The notes: a model not told the origin generated them from the letters alone. Counted from the stretch's first letter, positions 1-12,617 are shown. The stretch is 64,000 nucleotides of DNA from Nocardia iowensis (GCF_019222765.1 NZ_CP078145.1:6758001-6822000); one strand, 5' to 3'. Numbers and translations: made by a program.

Positions 1-2
1 GG

Positions 3-3000
3 ATCCTATTGCCGGATCTCGCGACGGCAGCCATGGGCGGCACCCTCGCGCCGGTCGGTACCTCGTTCCGGCGCTGGGCGCACGGCCAAGCGGAGCAGGT
101 ATCTGGGCGAGTCCCCGAATTGTCGCTCTGGCAACGCATTCTGGCGACGCCCGACCCGGCGCTCGGAGCGGACACCCTCGATCCGGCCGTCGATGTGGTC
201 GCGACCATGGCGCACCGCCAGACCGTAATCGCACCGGATATCGCGAACACCGTGCTGACCACCGCACCCGATCGATTCCATTGCAGCGCCGACGATGTCC
301 TGCTCGCCGCGCTCACCATGGCGGTCGGCCGGTGGCGGGAGCGGGCCTCGGCGCTGTTCACCCTGGAAGGGCACGGCCGCACGGAGGCGATCCTGCCCGG
401 TGCCGATGTCGCACGCACGGTGGGCTGGTTCACCAGCGTGTATCCGGTCGCCGTCGATCTGACCGGGATCGATCTGGCCGACGCCTTCGCCGGTGGCGTG
501 GCGGCGGGCACGGCCATCAAGACCACGAAGGAACAGCTTCGGACAGTGCCGGACAAGGGTATCGGCTTCGGCGTGCTGCGCTACCTCGACGCCGAGACCG
601 CGGCGGCGCTCGCCGACGCACCGACACCGCAGATCAGCTTCAACTACCTCGGCCGGGCGAGCACCGGAGCGGAGACGGAACCCTGGCTGCCGCAACGGTT
701 TGCGGCCACGCAGGACGATCGGGCGCCACTGGCCGCCGTCGTCGATATCAACGCCGTCCTGACCGATACGGGCCTGGAAGTGACCTGGGCCTACGCTTCC
801 CGGCTGCTCGACGCCGAGGAAGTCGACCAACTCGCGCGGCTCTGGGCAGCAGCTCTGTTGGCGCTTGCCGAGCACGCCGAGTCCGTGGGTTCGGGCGGGC
901 GGACACCGTCCGACTTCGTCCTCGTCCCGGTGACCCAGCAGCAGATCGACGCATGGGAACGCGACTATCCGAACCTCGCCGATGTGTGGCCGCTCTCCCC
1001 GCTGCAGTACGGCTTGCTGTTCCACGCGCTCTACGACTCCGATACTGCCGACGGCTATACCGTGCAATCGCTGCTCACCCTGGCAGGCACCGTCGACGCG
1101 GCCCGGTTGCGCGCCGCCGCACAGGCATTGCTGGCTCGGCACGAGAATCTGCGGGTCGCCTTCGTGGAGACCGATGATGGTCCCCGGCAACTCGTCCTGG
1201 CCGATGCCGAAATCAGCTGGCAGGAAGTCGATCTCACGGACATCGCGGATACTGAACTGCGGCAGCGAGAGCTGGACCGCTTGATCGCGCTGGACGCCCG
1301 CACCCGCTTCGAGCTCACCCGGCCGCCGTTGGTTCGCTTCACCCTGATCCGGACGACCGCCGACACCTACCGGCTCGTGCTCACCAATCACCATCTGGTG
1401 CTGGACGGTTGGTCGACGCCGCTGCTGGTGCGCGAACTGCTGACGCTGTACCTCACCTCGGGTGACACGTCCGCGCTGCAGCCCGCGCACTCCTATCGCG
1501 AATTCCTGTCCTGGTTGGCCGAACGCGACGACGCCGAATCGATTGCCGCGTGGGCGGAATCGCTGGCGGGCATCGACACCCCGACCCGCGCCGTCCCGAC
1601 GCTGGCTGGCATCGAGTCGACCGAGACCGGCATGCTGTCCACCGACCTGGCCCCCGATACCGTGGCCCGATTGGAAGCGGCGGCACGCGAATCCGGCGCC
1701 ACAGTCAATACCTTGGTGCAGGCGAGCTGGGCACTGCTGCTCGCCATGCTCACCGGCCGGACCGATGTGGTGTTCGGCGGCACGGTCTCCGGTCGGCCGC
1801 CGGAGTTGGCCGGTGTCGAAGAAATGGTCGGCCTGTTCATCAACACGCTGCCGGTGCGGGTTCGGCTCGATCCGGCGGAGAAGGTGGTGGACCTGCTGGC
1901 CCGTTTACAGGCCGAGCAGGCGCGGCTGATGGATCACCAGCATGTCGGCCTCGCGGCGATTCACCAGGCCGTCGGGCTTGCCGAATTGTTCGACACCCTC
2001 ACCGTTTTCGAGTCCTATCCGATCGATCGGGCCGCGCTGTCGCAGGCGCTCGATATCGCGGGCATGCGGGTGCTCGACGTCGAAGGCACCGACGCGACGC
2101 CGTACCCGTTGAACCTCATGGTCATTCCGCTGCGCGGCACGGACGGCCACGACTCCCTGCGGGTGAGCTTGAAGTTCATGGCCGATCAGCTCGATCCCGC
2201 CGCGGCCCGGCCGCTGCTGGACCGCTTCGTCCGGCTGCTCACCCAGCTGGCCGACCATCCGCGCGCCCTGGTCTCCCAGTTGCAGTACTGCGATGACGCC
2301 GAACGTGCTGCGCTGCTGCCGGTTCGGGGGCCGGAGTCGCTGCCCATGCGCACGCTGCCCGATATCCTCGCCGCCGGCGCGGCGATCGACGGCGACGCCA
2401 TCGCGGTCAGCGCGGGCACGCTCACCATGTCCTACGGCGAACTCGACGCCTGGTCGAACCGGTTCGCGCGGCTGCTGCTGAGCCGTGGTGTCGGGCGGGA
2501 GGTGTTCGTCGTGCTCGCCCTCACCCGGTCGCTGGAATCGGTGGTGGCGGTGTGGGCGCTGGCCAAGTCCGGCGCGGCGTTCGCGCCCTTGGATCCGCAC
2601 CATCCCGTCGAGCGGATCGAGCACATGCTCACCGACTCGAAGGCGCCGATTGGCGTAACGGTCACGGCCACCGGCGAGACATTGCCCGGCAGTATCGACT
2701 GGCTGCTGCTCGACGACCTCAACACGATCCGCCGGGTCATGACGGTGTCCGACGCACCCATCACCGACGAGGAACGCGGCGGCCCGATCGATCTCGACCA
2801 GACGGCGTACCTGATCTACACCTCGGGCTCCACCGGCAAGCCGAAGGCGGTCCTGCTCAGTCATCGCGGGGTGTCGAATCTGGTTTCCACCCAACGCGAT
2901 TCCCTCGACTTGGATCCGACGGCGAGTGCGTTGCAGGTGGCGTCGCCGAGCTTCGACGCCTCGGTGTTCGAGCTGCTGACCGCGCACGGTGCGGGCGGCA

Positions 3001-6000
3001 GGTTGGTGGTCTCGCCGCCGGATGTCTACGGCGGCGCGGAACTGGAACAGCTGCTGCGCACGGAACGGGTGACCCATGCGGTGATCACACCGTCGGCGCT
3101 GGCCACCATGGAGCCGACCGATCTCGACCACTTGCGGGTGCTCGCGGTGGCCGGTGAGGCGGCGACACCGGAGCTGATCGAACGCTGGTCCGTCGGGCGG
3201 CGGATGGTGAACCTCTATGGGCCGACGGAGTTCAGCATTTGGGCCACCGGTCCGGCGGAACTCGTTGCGGGCGAACCGATCACGATCGGCGGGCCGATTC
3301 GCGGCGCGGCCACCATGGTGCTGGACACGTGGTTGCGTCCGGTGCCCGTCGGTGTCGCCGGCGAGTTGTATCTGGCCGGGCCCGCACTCGCCAGGGGCTA
3401 CTTCAACCGCTTCGAGATGACGGCCGGTCGATTCGTCGCCGACCCATACGGGGCACCCGGCGAGCGAATGTATCGGACCGGCGACATGGTGCGCTGGGGC
3501 GTCGGCCGCGACGGCGGCTACGAGCTGGAGTACCTGGGGCGCAGCGACTTCCAGGTAAAGATCCGTGGACTGCGCATCGAGCTCGGCGAGATCGACGCGG
3601 TGTTGTCGCGCGACGAGCAGGTCGAGTACGCGGTCACGATCGGCCGGGCCGGTCCGGCCGGTGCGACCGTGCTGGTGTCGTACGTGCTGCCCGCCGCGGG
3701 CGTCGAGCTGGATACCGAGCGGCTGCGCGAGCGAGTGGCCGCCGAGCTGCCCGGATATATGGTGCCCGGCTACCTCGTTGTGCTGGACTCGATTCCGCTC
3801 ACGCCGGTCGGCAAGCTGGACCGCAAAGCCCTTCCGGTGCCGGACTTCTCGGACACCAACCGGCCCTACCTCGCGCCACGTACGCCGGTGGAGCAGGCGG
3901 TGGCCGAGGTGTTCGGCGATGTGCTCGGCCGCGAGCGGATCAGCGTCGATCAATCGTTCTTCGAACTCGGCGGCAACTCGCTCAGCGCGACCAAGGTGGT
4001 CGCCCGGGTCAATTCGGCGCTCGGCTCGACCATCGCGCTGCGGGATCTGTTCGACGCGCCCACCGTCGCGCAGTTGTCCGCGCGGGTGGTCCCGGCGACC
4101 GATGGCAAGCCGGGCCGGTTCGCGCTCGCGCCGCGGCTTCGGCCGGACCGCATCCCGTTGTCCCCGGCACAGCAGCGGATGTGGGTGCTCAACCGGCTCG
4201 ACCCGACCTCGTCGGCCTACAACATCGCCGTCGCGCTGCGCCTGACCGGCCAGCTCGACGTCGACGCCATGCGTTCGGCGCTCACCGACGTCGTCGACCG
4301 GCACGAGAGCCTGCGCACGATCTACCCTTCCGACGCGGCGGGCCCCCGTCAGGTGGTCATGGACACCGAGACGGCCGCACCCACCCTCACGGTGCTGGGG
4401 ACCGACGACGGTGCGGCACTGCGCGATCGGATCAATGCCCTGGCGGGCGAGGGGTTCGATATCGCCAAGGAGCCGCCGCTGCGGGTCGGGTTGTTCCGCA
4501 TCGCTGACGCGACTTCCGGCTCGGCTGCCAACGGAGAGCCGCGGGACCATGATCCGGTCAGCCGCGAACTGGCCGCCTCCACAGCCGCGTCTGCTGCGGT
4601 GCCCGCGCCGGTTCCCCCCGACCACGTCGCGACGTCGGCCCCGGTGTCCTCCGGTGCGTTCGCGGGCGCTCCGCCGGTCGCATCGAATCCTTCGGTCGGC
4701 GCCCCATCGGTGTCCTCCGGCCACTCTGCCGCGATGGCTCCGATACCCGCGGCGCACGCCACCGAAAGCGACTCCGCCGCTGTACACGTCGTCGTGCTCG
4801 TGGTGCATCACATCAGTGCGGACGGTGCGTCCATGGCGCCGCTGGCCGCTGATCTGGTCGCCGCGTACTCCGAGCACGTCAGCGGTGCAGGCACGGCCAG
4901 GGTTCCGCTTGCCGTGCAGTACGCCGACTTCGCGCTGTGGCATCGCGAATTGCTCGGCAGCGAATCCGATCCGGAATCGATCGCAGCGCAGCAGGTTCGG
5001 TACTGGCGCGACACGCTCGACGGTGCGCCGGACGTACTGGAACTGCCCGCCGACCGGCCTCGGCCCGCGGTGCAGACGATGCACAGCGCCGACGTCGATT
5101 TCACGGTCGATGCCGAATTGCACGGTGCACTGGTGGAATTCGCGGCAGCGCACAATGTCAGCCTGTTCATGGTCGTGCACGCGGCGCTCGCGGTGCTGCT
5201 GGCGCGGCTCGGCGGCACCGACGATGTGGTGATCGGGACGCCGGTGGCCGGGCGCGGCGAGCAGGCGCTGGACGAACTCGTCGGCATGTTCGTCAATACC
5301 CTGGCCTTGCGCACACCGGTCGACCCCGCCGCGGGGTTCGGCGACTTCCTGACCGCAGTGCGCTCGACCGATCTGGACGCGTTCGCACATGCCGATGTGC
5401 CGTTCGAACGGCTGGTGCAGGTGTTGAATCCGACTCGGTCGACGGCACATCATCCGCTGTTCCAGGTGTCGCTGTCGCTGCAGAATTTCGTCGAGCCGGT
5501 GCTGGAGCTGCCGGGGTTGCGGTTCGAGGTGCAGGACTTCGACCGCCGTACTTCCCAATTCGATCTCACCCTCGATCTGCGGGAGCGCTTCGACGAGACC
5601 GGCCCGGCCGGGCTGGCCGGTGTGCTCACCTACGCGACGGACCTATTCGATGCGGCGACGGTGGCGGCGTTCGCCACCCGCTGGCAGCGCGTACTCGCCA
5701 CCGTTCTCGCCGAACCCGACGTGCGACTCGCCGATATCGACATCCTCGACGACAGCGAACGAACAACACTGGTACCGGTCCGCGGCCCCGAAAGCGCCGG
5801 TCTTACCACGCTTCCGGAGATACTTGCCACCACCGCATCCCGGTACCCGGATCGCCCCGCCTTGATCGCGGCCGGACACATGACGACGTACCGCGAACTC
5901 GACGCGCACGCCAACCGGCTGGCCCGGCTGCTGCTCGCCGCAGGCGCGGGCCCGGAAACCGTAGTCGCCCTCGGCCTTCCTCGCTCGGCCGAACTGCTGA

Positions 6001-9000
6001 CCGGCATGTGGGCGGCGGCCAAGATCGGTGCGGCTTTCCTACCGGTCGACCCGAAGCACCCGGTGGAGCGGATAGATCACATGCTGACCGATTCCAGCGC
6101 CCGCGTCGGCCTCACGGTGGCCGAGTACCGGCCGTTGTTACCGGACAGCACGCAATGGCTGGTGCTGGACGACATCGCCCTGGTCGAACGCTGGTGCCGG
6201 GCGAGTGCGCGGCCACTGCGCGAAGGTGAGCCGCCGCACCCGATCCGTTCGGATAACCCGGCGTGGCTGATCTATACCTCCGGCTCGACCGGCACTCCGA
6301 AGGGCGTCTCGGTCTCCCACCGTGGCATCGCTGACCTGGTTGTCGCGCAACGGGAGTCGCTCGGGCTTGACGAGCGTGCCCGGGTATTGCAGGTGGCCTC
6401 ACCGAGTTTCGACGCGTCGGTGTTCGAGGCGCTCATGGCGTTCGGTTCTGGCGGGGCCTCGGTGGTCGCGCCGCCGGAGGTGTTCGGCGGCAGCGCGCTG
6501 GCCGAATTGATCGCCGACGAACAGGTCACCCACCTGGTGATCACGCCGTCGGCGCTGGCCACGCTCGATCCCGGCGAGGTGTCGAGTGTGCGGGTGCTCG
6601 CGGTGGCGGGTGAGGCGGTCGGTGCCGAACTAGTCGAGCGGTGGGCTACCGACCGCGCCATGGTCAATCTGTACGGCCCCACCGAATTCACCATCTGGGC
6701 AACGGGTTCCGCACCGCTCGTCGTCGGTGCACCGGTGTCCATCGGCACGCCGGTTCGCGGTGCCGCGGTGCTGGTGCTGGATGACCGGCTGCGCCCGGTG
6801 CCGGTAGGTGTCGCGGGTGAGCTGTACCTGGCCGGTCCGGCCCTGGCTCGCGGTTATCACGCACGGCCGGGTCTGACGGCAGGGCGGTTCATCGCCGACC
6901 CGTTCGGTGCGGCGGGCCAACGGATGTATCGCACGGGCGATCTGGTGCGCTGGACGCGGTCCGCGTCGTCGCGGCTGGAGCTGGAGTACCTGGGGCGCAC
7001 CGACTTCCAGGTCAAGGTGCGCGGTCAGCGCATCGAGCTCGGTGAGATCGATGCCGTGCTCGGGCGCGTCGACGGCGTCGACTTCGCGGTGACCCTTGGC
7101 GTTCCCGGTCCCACCGGAGCGACCGCACTGGCCGCTTATCTGGTGCGGACACCGGGGGTCGTGATCGACGTCGCCAGGGTTCGCGCCATCGCGGCGGACA
7201 CCTTGCCCGCCTACATGGTCCCGTCCGCGTTCGTCGTCCTGGACGCCATCCCGCTCACCGCGGTCGGCAAGCTGGATCGAAAGGCGCTGCCCGCACCGGA
7301 ATTCACCGCCGAACGCACCGAGTATCGCGCACCGTCCACGCCGACCGAAGAGACGCTGGCGGGAATCTTCGCCGAGTTGCTCGGTCTCGACAAGGTCGGC
7401 GCCGACGATTCGTTCTTCGCGCTCGGCGGCGACAGCATCCTCGCCATCCAACTGGTGTCGCGGGCCAAGCAGCACGGCGTCCAGTGCACACCGCTGCAGG
7501 TCTTCGAGCATCGCACCGTTGCCGCGTTGGCCGCGGCCGCCGATGCCGCGGGCGCGGTGGTCACGCTGGACGAGCTGCCCGGCGGTGGTGTCGGCGACAT
7601 GCCGCTGCCGCCGATCGTGCACTACATGCTCGACCGGGGCGGCGACTACAGCCGCTTCGCGCAGACAGCGGTGCTGGAGTTGCCGATCGGTATCGAACGG
7701 GCGCAGATCGCCGCCACGCTGGCCGCTGTCGTCGACCGCCACGACATGCTGCGCGCCCGGCTGGTGCTGGACGAGAACGTCGAGCCGCGGCTGTCCGTGG
7801 GTGAACCCGGTTCGGTCGATGTGGACGCCCTGGTGCACCGCGTCGAATTCGACGCCGCGGCCGACTCCGTGGATCTGCGCGAATACGCGGTGACCGAACT
7901 GGATTCCGCGATGAATCGCCTCGATCCGGCCAACGGCGTTGTGCTCCAGTTCATTTGGCTCGATCCGATCGACGACGGCGGAACCCGCACGCGGGCAGGA
8001 CGTTTGATAGTGGTGGCACACCACCTGGTCATCGACGGCGTCTCCTGGCGCATCCTGGTGCCGGATCTCGTCGCCGCGTGGGCGCAGGTATCGGTCGGCA
8101 ATACCCCGGTGCTCGCCGAGACCGGCACCTCGATGCGGCGGTGGGCGCACGCGCTGGTCGATGCGGCGAGCACGGACAAGCGGGTCTCGGAGCTCAGCTA
8201 CTGGCAGGGCGTCATCGCGGGACCCGATCCGCTGATCGGCTCCCGGGCGCTGGACCCCGCGATCGATCAGACGCACATGCTGCGGATGCTGGACCGCGCG
8301 GTATCACCGGACATCACGAACGCACTGCTCACGACACTGCCTGGGCTGTTCCGGGGTGGCGTCAACGACGCTCTGCTCGCGACGCTGGCCATTGCGCTGA
8401 TCCGCTGGCGGGGCCGCCATCCACAGCCATCCGGCGGCCTCCCCCAGGTTCCCCTGCGGACGCCCGGGTCGAGTGGCGAGCCCGGCACGGATAGTTCCGA
8501 CTCGGTCCCGGCGGACACGGGAACGGCGAGCGCCGAAGACCTCGGACCGTGCACCGATGCCCTGATCCGGCTCGAAGGGCACGGCAGGCAGGAGGAAGCG
8601 ATTCCCGGTGCCGACCTCTCCCGCACGATCGGCTGGTTCACCAGCATCTACCCGGTCCGCCTCGACCTCAACGGCATCGACCTCGATGACGCATTCGCCG
8701 GCGGTCCCGCCATGGGTACAGCCATCCGCGCCGTGAAGCACCAACTGCTCACGGTGCCGGACAAGGGCATCGGCTTCGGTCTGCTGCGCTACCTGAATCC
8801 GGAGACAGCCGAACACCTTCCGGGCCGCCTGCCCGGCCAGGTCAGCTTCAACTATCTCGGGCGGTATTCGACCGGCGACATTCCGGCCGGGCTGGAAGGC
8901 CTCGGCTGGCTGCCGACCGACGAGTTCGGCGACCTGCATGCGGTCGAACACCGGTCCGTGCCACTGCAATCGGTGGTCGACGTGAATGCGGTTGTGGTCG

Positions 9001-9986
9001 GCGACCGGTTGCGGGCGAGCTTCGGTTTCCCGGATACGTTGCTGCACCACGACGAGGTCGCCGAGTTGGCCGACCTCTGGGTCCAGACACTGGGCGCCGC
9101 TGCCGGATTCGCGCAGTCCGCGGCGGCACGCACGGCCGCGGCCGACGAAGCCGCCGCCATCGCCGCGCAATCCGCGGCGCGAATTCCGGCAGCCCCCGCC
9201 GGACTCGGTCTGGACGTGGTGCTGCCGATCCGGCTCGACGGCACCGCACCTGCCCTGTTCTGCATCCACCCGTCATCCGGAATGTCGTGGACCTACCTCG
9301 GCCTCGCCGATGCGTTGCGTCCGGGCAGACCGATCTACGGACTGCAAGCACCGGACCTCGGCGGCCACGAACCACCGGCCCGCTCCATCGAGGAATTCGC
9401 CGACCGGTATGTGCGCGAGATCCGCGCCATCCAGCCGGACGGCCCCTACCACCTGCTCGGCTGGTCGTTCGGCGGGCTCATCGCACATGCCGTCGCGACC
9501 AAGCTGCAAGAAGCGGGCGCCACCGTCGGCGTCGTCGCACTGCTGGACGCCGACACCGCCGATATCGACGGTGACACCATCGAACGGCTCAGCGCCGGCG
9601 CGTTCGTCAACTCGTTCGGCTCGGTCTTCGGCATCGACGATGTGCCCGCCGAGGCCACCGCAGAGCAGGCGGCCGAGCTGATTCGCGAACGGCTGGGCGG
9701 TGTTTCGCTGATCGACGCGGACACCATCGAGCGGATGGCGGCGTCGTACAACGCGTCGGCGCGGACCCGCACCGGCTATCGGCGACCGGTATTCGACGGC
9801 GACATCGTGTATTTCAGCGCGACCGTGGATACCTCCGACATCTTCGGTCCGGACGGCTGGCGGCCGTACGTGACCGGAGAAATCAGCAACCACGACGTCG
9901 AGGTCACCCACGACGAACTGACCGCACCCCACGCGCTGCCGATCATCGCGCGCGTGCTCGACGAACATCTGAGAGGCCGAAAATGA
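3..9986 (+). CDS. Non-ribosomal peptide synthetase, 5'-truncated, E-C-A-PCP-C-A-PCP-E-TE
   Basis: The reading frame is open to the left window edge, so the 5' end is missing. The sequence begins in the second half of an epimerisation (E) domain (GWFTSVYPV near 423). A condensation domain follows, with its HHLVLDG motif at 1389. Next come an adenylation domain ([10 protein letters not shown] near 2817), a carrier domain (FFELGGNSL, Ser at 3978), a second condensation domain of LCL look (HHISADG at 4806), a second adenylation domain ([11 protein letters not shown] near 6273) and a second carrier (GGDSI, Ser at 7434). A full E domain ([10 protein letters not shown] at 8019) and a thioesterase (GWSFGG, Ser at 9465) end the protein. 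GGDSI before E and GGNSL before LCL fit known carrier rules. The first residue of module 1 should stay L and the second become D. Product unknown. Pro/Ala/Ser-rich insertions lie at about 4509-4770 and 8415-8553. The stop overlaps the ABC ATPase start. Confidence 0.96.
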   Translation: MLLPDLATAAMGGTLAPVGTSFRRWAHGQAEQVSGRVPELSLWQRILATPDPALGADTLDPAVDVVATMAHRQTVIAPDIANTVLTTAPDRFHCSADDVLLAALTMAVGRWRERASALFTLEGHGRTEAILPGADVARTVGWFTSVYPVAVDLTGIDLADAFAGGVAAGTAIKTTKEQLRTVPDKGIGFGVLRYLDAETAAALADAPTPQISFNYLGRASTGAETEPWLPQRFAATQDDRAPLAAVVDINAVLTDTGLEVTWAYASRLLDAEEVDQLARLWAAALLALAEHAESVGSGGRTPSDFVLVPVTQQQIDAWERDYPNLADVWPLSPLQYGLLFHALYDSDTADGYTVQSLLTLAGTVDAARLRAAAQALLARHENLRVAFVETDDGPRQLVLADAEISWQEVDLTDIADTELRQRELDRLIALDARTRFELTRPPLVRFTLIRTTADTYRLVLTNHHLVLDGWSTPLLVRELLTLYLTSGDTSALQPAHSYREFLSWLAERDDAESIAAWAESLAGIDTPTRAVPTLAGIESTETGMLSTDLAPDTVARLEAAARESGATVNTLVQASWALLLAMLTGRTDVVFGGTVSGRPPELAGVEEMVGLFINTLPVRVRLDPAEKVVDLLARLQAEQARLMDHQHVGLAAIHQAVGLAELFDTLTVFESYPIDRAALSQALDIAGMRVLDVEGTDATPYPLNLMVIPLRGTDGHDSLRVSLKFMADQLDPAAARPLLDRFVRLLTQLADHPRALVSQLQYCDDAERAALLPVRGPESLPMRTLPDILAAGAAIDGDAIAVSAGTLTMSYGELDAWSNRFARLLLSRGVGREVFVVLALTRSLESVVAVWALAKSGAAFAPLDPHHPVERIEHMLTDSKAPIGVTVTATGETLPGSIDWLLLDDLNTIRRVMTVSDAPITDEERGGPIDLDQTAYLIYTSGSTGKPKAVLLSHRGVSNLVSTQRDSLDLDPTASALQVASPSFDASVFELLTAHGAGGRLVVSPPDVYGGAELEQLLRTERVTHAVITPSALATMEPTDLDHLRVLAVAGEAATPELIERWSVGRRMVNLYGPTEFSIWATGPAELVAGEPITIGGPIRGAATMVLDTWLRPVPVGVAGELYLAGPALARGYFNRFEMTAGRFVADPYGAPGERMYRTGDMVRWGVGRDGGYELEYLGRSDFQVKIRGLRIELGEIDAVLSRDEQVEYAVTIGRAGPAGATVLVSYVLPAAGVELDTERLRERVAAELPGYMVPGYLVVLDSIPLTPVGKLDRKALPVPDFSDTNRPYLAPRTPVEQAVAEVFGDVLGRERISVDQSFFELGGNSLSATKVVARVNSALGSTIALRDLFDAPTVAQLSARVVPATDGKPGRFALAPRLRPDRIPLSPAQQRMWVLNRLDPTSSAYNIAVALRLTGQLDVDAMRSALTDVVDRHESLRTIYPSDAAGPRQVVMDTETAAPTLTVLGTDDGAALRDRINALAGEGFDIAKEPPLRVGLFRIADATSGSAANGEPRDHDPVSRELAASTAASAAVPAPVPPDHVATSAPVSSGAFAGAPPVASNPSVGAPSVSSGHSAAMAPIPAAHATESDSAAVHVVVLVVHHISADGASMAPLAADLVAAYSEHVSGAGTARVPLAVQYADFALWHRELLGSESDPESIAAQQVRYWRDTLDGAPDVLELPADRPRPAVQTMHSADVDFTVDAELHGALVEFAAAHNVSLFMVVHAALAVLLARLGGTDDVVIGTPVAGRGEQALDELVGMFVNTLALRTPVDPAAGFGDFLTAVRSTDLDAFAHADVPFERLVQVLNPTRSTAHHPLFQVSLSLQNFVEPVLELPGLRFEVQDFDRRTSQFDLTLDLRERFDETGPAGLAGVLTYATDLFDAATVAAFATRWQRVLATVLAEPDVRLADIDILDDSERTTLVPVRGPESAGLTTLPEILATTASRYPDRPALIAAGHMTTYRELDAHANRLARLLLAAGAGPETVVALGLPRSAELLTGMWAAAKIGAAFLPVDPKHPVERIDHMLTDSSARVGLTVAEYRPLLPDSTQWLVLDDIALVERWCRASARPLREGEPPHPIRSDNPAWLIYTSGSTGTPKGVSVSHRGIADLVVAQRESLGLDERARVLQVASPSFDASVFEALMAFGSGGASVVAPPEVFGGSALAELIADEQVTHLVITPSALATLDPGEVSSVRVLAVAGEAVGAELVERWATDRAMVNLYGPTEFTIWATGSAPLVVGAPVSIGTPVRGAAVLVLDDRLRPVPVGVAGELYLAGPALARGYHARPGLTAGRFIADPFGAAGQRMYRTGDLVRWTRSASSRLELEYLGRTDFQVKVRGQRIELGEIDAVLGRVDGVDFAVTLGVPGPTGATALAAYLVRTPGVVIDVARVRAIAADTLPAYMVPSAFVVLDAIPLTAVGKLDRKALPAPEFTAERTEYRAPSTPTEETLAGIFAELLGLDKVGADDSFFALGGDSILAIQLVSRAKQHGVQCTPLQVFEHRTVAALAAAADAAGAVVTLDELPGGGVGDMPLPPIVHYMLDRGGDYSRFAQTAVLELPIGIERAQIAATLAAVVDRHDMLRARLVLDENVEPRLSVGEPGSVDVDALVHRVEFDAAADSVDLREYAVTELDSAMNRLDPANGVVLQFIWLDPIDDGGTRTRAGRLIVVAHHLVIDGVSWRILVPDLVAAWAQVSVGNTPVLAETGTSMRRWAHALVDAASTDKRVSELSYWQGVIAGPDPLIGSRALDPAIDQTHMLRMLDRAVSPDITNALLTTLPGLFRGGVNDALLATLAIALIRWRGRHPQPSGGLPQVPLRTPGSSGEPGTDSSDSVPADTGTASAEDLGPCTDALIRLEGHGRQEEAIPGADLSRTIGWFTSIYPVRLDLNGIDLDDAFAGGPAMGTAIRAVKHQLLTVPDKGIGFGLLRYLNPETAEHLPGRLPGQVSFNYLGRYSTGDIPAGLEGLGWLPTDEFGDLHAVEHRSVPLQSVVDVNAVVVGDRLRASFGFPDTLLHHDEVAELADLWVQTLGAAAGFAQSAAARTAAADEAAAIAAQSAARIPAAPAGLGLDVVLPIRLDGTAPALFCIHPSSGMSWTYLGLADALRPGRPIYGLQAPDLGGHEPPARSIEEFADRYVREIRAIQPDGPYHLLGWSFGGLIAHAVATKLQEAGATVGVVALLDADTADIDGDTIERLSAGAFVNSFGSVFGIDDVPAEATAEQAAELIRERLGGVSLIDADTIERMAASYNASARTRTGYRRPVFDGDIVYFSATVDTSDIFGPDGWRPYVTGEISNHDVEVTHDELTAPHALPIIARVLDEHLRGRK

Positions 9987-10984
9987 GTTCCGATCAAGGA
10001 GTCGTCGTCGAAGGAATCGAGAAATCCTTCGGCACCGTAAAGGCGTTGCGCGGGGTCGATTTCGTGGCCGAGACGGGCGAGGTGCTCGGCATCCTCGGCC
10101 CGAACGGGGCGGGCAAGACCACCATGGTGAACATCCTGTCCACGCTCATCGCGCCGGATCGCGGTCGCGCGGTGGTCGCCGGGCACGATGTGGTCGCCGA
10201 TCCCGCGGCGGTGCGCCGGTCCATCATGCTCACCGGGCAATACGCCGCCCTCGACGACATGCTGAGCGGCTACGAGAATCTGGTGATGTTCGGCAGGCTG
10301 ATGGGGCTGCGCAAGCGCGCGGCCAGGGCCCGCGCGGACGAACTGCTCGCCGAGTTCGATCTGGTCGGTGCGGCGGGCCGCCGGGTCGGCACGTATTCGG
10401 GCGGCATGCGGCGACGCATCGACATCGCGTGCGGTCTCGTCGTCCGGCCGGATGTGGTGTTCCTCGACGAACCGACCACCGGCCTCGATCCGCGGAGTAG
10501 GCAGGGGGTTTGGGACCTGGTGAGCAGCTTCAAGAAGGCGGGCATCACCACCCTGCTCACCACGCAGTACCTCGAAGAGGCGGACGCGCTCAGCGATCGG
10601 ATCATCGTGATCGACCACGGGGTGGTGATCGCGCAGGGCACCGCCGATGAGCTGAAGTCCCGAACCGGCGGCAGCTACTGCGAAGTGGTTCCGCTGGATC
10701 TGAAGGATCTGCCCGTTATCGCCGACGCGCTCGGTTCGCTACTGCCGGAAGATATTCGGGCCGCTATGACACCCGACTCGGATCGCATCGCGATCCCGGC
10801 CCCCGATGGCGCGAAGACCCTGGCGGAGGCATTGCGCCGCCTGGACGGCGCGGATGTCGAACTGGTCGACATCGCGCTGCGCAGGCCGTCGCTCGACGAC
10901 GTGTTCCTTCAGTTGACCGGCCACCTGGCCTCCGCTGACGGTGCCGCTGATGTGAAACCGGTTGACGTGGAGAAGGTCTCGTGA
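9983..10984 (+). CDS. ABC transporter ATP-binding protein, daunorubicin-resistance (DrrA) type
   Basis: This 333-residue ATPase powers an exporter whose two permeases follow directly. Walker A (GPNGAGKTT) is at about residues 39-47, the Q-loop Gln near 86, the signature YSGGMRR near 138-144 and Walker B (VVFLDEP) near 158-164. A C-terminal extension of about 100 residues is typical of the DrrA family. The ATG overlaps the NRPS stop in an ATGA, and its own stop overlaps the next GTG start, so the four genes are probably one translationally coupled operon. This arrangement suggests export of, or self-resistance to, the NRPS product. That role is inferred from position and not shown by the sequence. 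Confidence 0.93.
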   Translation: MSSDQGVVVEGIEKSFGTVKALRGVDFVAETGEVLGILGPNGAGKTTMVNILSTLIAPDRGRAVVAGHDVVADPAAVRRSIMLTGQYAALDDMLSGYENLVMFGRLMGLRKRAARARADELLAEFDLVGAAGRRVGTYSGGMRRRIDIACGLVVRPDVVFLDEPTTGLDPRSRQGVWDLVSSFKKAGITTLLTTQYLEEADALSDRIIVIDHGVVIAQGTADELKSRTGGSYCEVVPLDLKDLPVIADALGSLLPEDIRAAMTPDSDRIAIPAPDGAKTLAEALRRLDGADVELVDIALRRPSLDDVFLQLTGHLASADGAADVKPVDVEKVS

Positions 10985-11799
10985 CCGCGGGCACCTGGTT
11001 GACGGATGTCCGTGCCACCCCGCTCCGGGCGCAGCAGTGGTGGGTGCTCACCACTCGATTGATCGTGCCCTCGGTGAAAACCGGTGAGGTGCTTGCCTCG
11101 ATCCTCGCGCCCGCCGCGTTCACGGCCAGCTTCTACATTCCGCTGAAGACGGTGATGACGTTCGCGGGCACCGGGTTCAGCAGCTACGCCCAGTTCATGA
11201 TGCCCATCGTGGTGTTGCAAGCCGCGGCGTTCACCGCCATCTCGGCCGCGTTCCGGGCGGCCACCGACTCGGTGGCCGGACTGAATCGCCGGTTCGGGTC
11301 CATGCCGGTCGGGCCGCTCGTTCCGGTCGCCGCCCGCATGTCCGGCAATATCTTCCGGCTGGCGATCGCGCTGGTCACCGCCATTATCTGCGGTCATGTG
11401 ATCGGCTTCCGGTTCCGGCTGGACACCGTGCACACGATCGGCTTCCTGTTGTTGGCGATGCTGATCGGGGTCGCGCTGATGCTGGGCGCGGATGTGATCG
11501 GCACCGTGTCACGCAGTCCGGAGGCGACGACTCAGGCTCTGGTGTTGCCGCCGTTGATCTTCGGCATGCTCTCGACGGGTCTGGCACCGGCCCACCAGTT
11601 TCCGGCGTGGGTGCAGCCGTTCGTGCGCAATCAGCCGGTGTCCCAGTTCGCGATCGGATTGCGGGCGCTGGCCGGTGACACGCTGGGCAACGCGGGCCAG
11701 GTGACGTTGGCGCTGATGGGGCCGCCGCTGGCTTGGGCGATCGGCATTCTCGCGCTGTGCATTCCGCTGACCATCCGACTGAGTTCGAGGAGGGCGTGA
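10981..11799 (+). CDS. ABC-2 type transporter permease, first of two
   Basis: This integral membrane protein of 272 residues has about six hydrophobic helices and looks like DrrB-family ABC-2 permeases. A conserved-looking segment PAHQFPAWVQPFVRNQPVSQ lies near residues 200-220, a stretch that recurs in its downstream neighbour. It starts with GTG in a GTGA overlap with the ATPase stop. Its stop shares one base with the ATG of the second permease. It should pair with that permease and the ATPase to export a hydrophobic product, most simply the NRPS peptide. Confidence 0.9.
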   Translation: MTAGTWLTDVRATPLRAQQWWVLTTRLIVPSVKTGEVLASILAPAAFTASFYIPLKTVMTFAGTGFSSYAQFMMPIVVLQAAAFTAISAAFRAATDSVAGLNRRFGSMPVGPLVPVAARMSGNIFRLAIALVTAIICGHVIGFRFRLDTVHTIGFLLLAMLIGVALMLGADVIGTVSRSPEATTQALVLPPLIFGMLSTGLAPAHQFPAWVQPFVRNQPVSQFAIGLRALAGDTLGNAGQVTLALMGPPLAWAIGILALCIPLTIRLSSRRA

Positions 11800-12617
11800 T
11801 GGCACTGCTGGCCGAACGCACCGCAGCTGCCCGCGCCGACGCCGAAATGTCGGCCGCATCGCTGGTGCGGCACACCATGATTCAGACCCATCGGCTGCTG
11901 CTGCGCTGGGCACGCAATCCGGTGACCCTGCTGGAAACCCTGATCATCCCGTGCCTGCTGCTGATCATGTTGGAAACGGTCATCGGCGGCCAGATCCGCA
12001 AGTTCACCGGCGGTAGCGCCCTGTACGGTTCGGTGCCGATGGTCACCCTCGTCGGCGCACTCTCCGGCGCGGTAGCCGGCGGGGTCCTGCTCGGCCGGGA
12101 ACGTGACGCCGGACTGCTCGCCCGCTTCTGGGTGCTGCCGGTGCACCGCGCCTCCGGCCTGGCCTCGCGCATCCTCGCCGAGGGCTGCCGCATCTTCGCG
12201 GGCACCCTGGCCATCATCCTGGTCGGCTACCTGCTCGGCTTCCGCTTCCACCAGGGCGTCCTCGCCACCCTGGTATTCCTGCTCATCCCGGTACTTTTCG
12301 GCCTGGCCTTCGCCACCGTCGTCACCGCCGTCGCCGTCTTCACCGCCAAAGCCACGCTGGTAGAAGCGATCACCATCCTCACCTCGCTGATGATGTTCTT
12401 CAGCACCGGCTTCGTCCCGCTGGCGGCCTACCCCCAATGGATCCAGCCGATCGTCCGCAACCAACCGATGTCCGTCGCCGTAGACGCCATGAAAGCCCTA
12501 GCCCTCGAAGGCCCCCTAGCCCGCCCCCTCACCCTCACCCTGCTCTGGTCCCTCGCCGCCATCACCCTGTTCGCCATCCCCGCCACCATCGGCTACCGCC
12601 GCGCCAGCCGTCGCTGA
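11799..12617 (+). CDS. ABC-2 type transporter permease, second of two
   Basis: This is a 272-residue ABC-2 permease with about six membrane helices. The ATG at 11799 was chosen because GAGGAGGG sits just upstream and the start overlaps the previous stop in TGATG. An in-frame start further upstream would run deep into the neighbour. Near the C-terminus the segment YPQWIQPIVRNQPMSV matches the same region of the first permease, so the two are paralogues that probably form a heterodimer. It is the last gene of the NRPS-exporter operon. Only a weak 6-bp hairpin (12651-12667) follows directly. Confidence 0.9.
   Translation: MALLAERTAAARADAEMSAASLVRHTMIQTHRLLLRWARNPVTLLETLIIPCLLLIMLETVIGGQIRKFTGGSALYGSVPMVTLVGALSGAVAGGVLLGRERDAGLLARFWVLPVHRASGLASRILAEGCRIFAGTLAIILVGYLLGFRFHQGVLATLVFLLIPVLFGLAFATVVTAVAVFTAKATLVEAITILTSLMMFFSTGFVPLAAYPQWIQPIVRNQPMSVAVDAMKALALEGPLARPLTLTLLWSLAAITLFAIPATIGYRRASRR

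Noticed and set aside
1..6. A BamHI site (GGATCC) exactly at the left edge
   Set aside because: It might mark a cloning junction, but the NRPS frame is open through it and similar sites occur by chance, so nothing is claimed.
1905..5558. A very long minus-strand open frame (over 1,200 codons) opposite the NRPS
   Set aside because: It is antisense to clear NRPS domains, is full of Arg, Gly, His and Gln, and shows no domain. Long antisense frames are expected in high-GC coding DNA.
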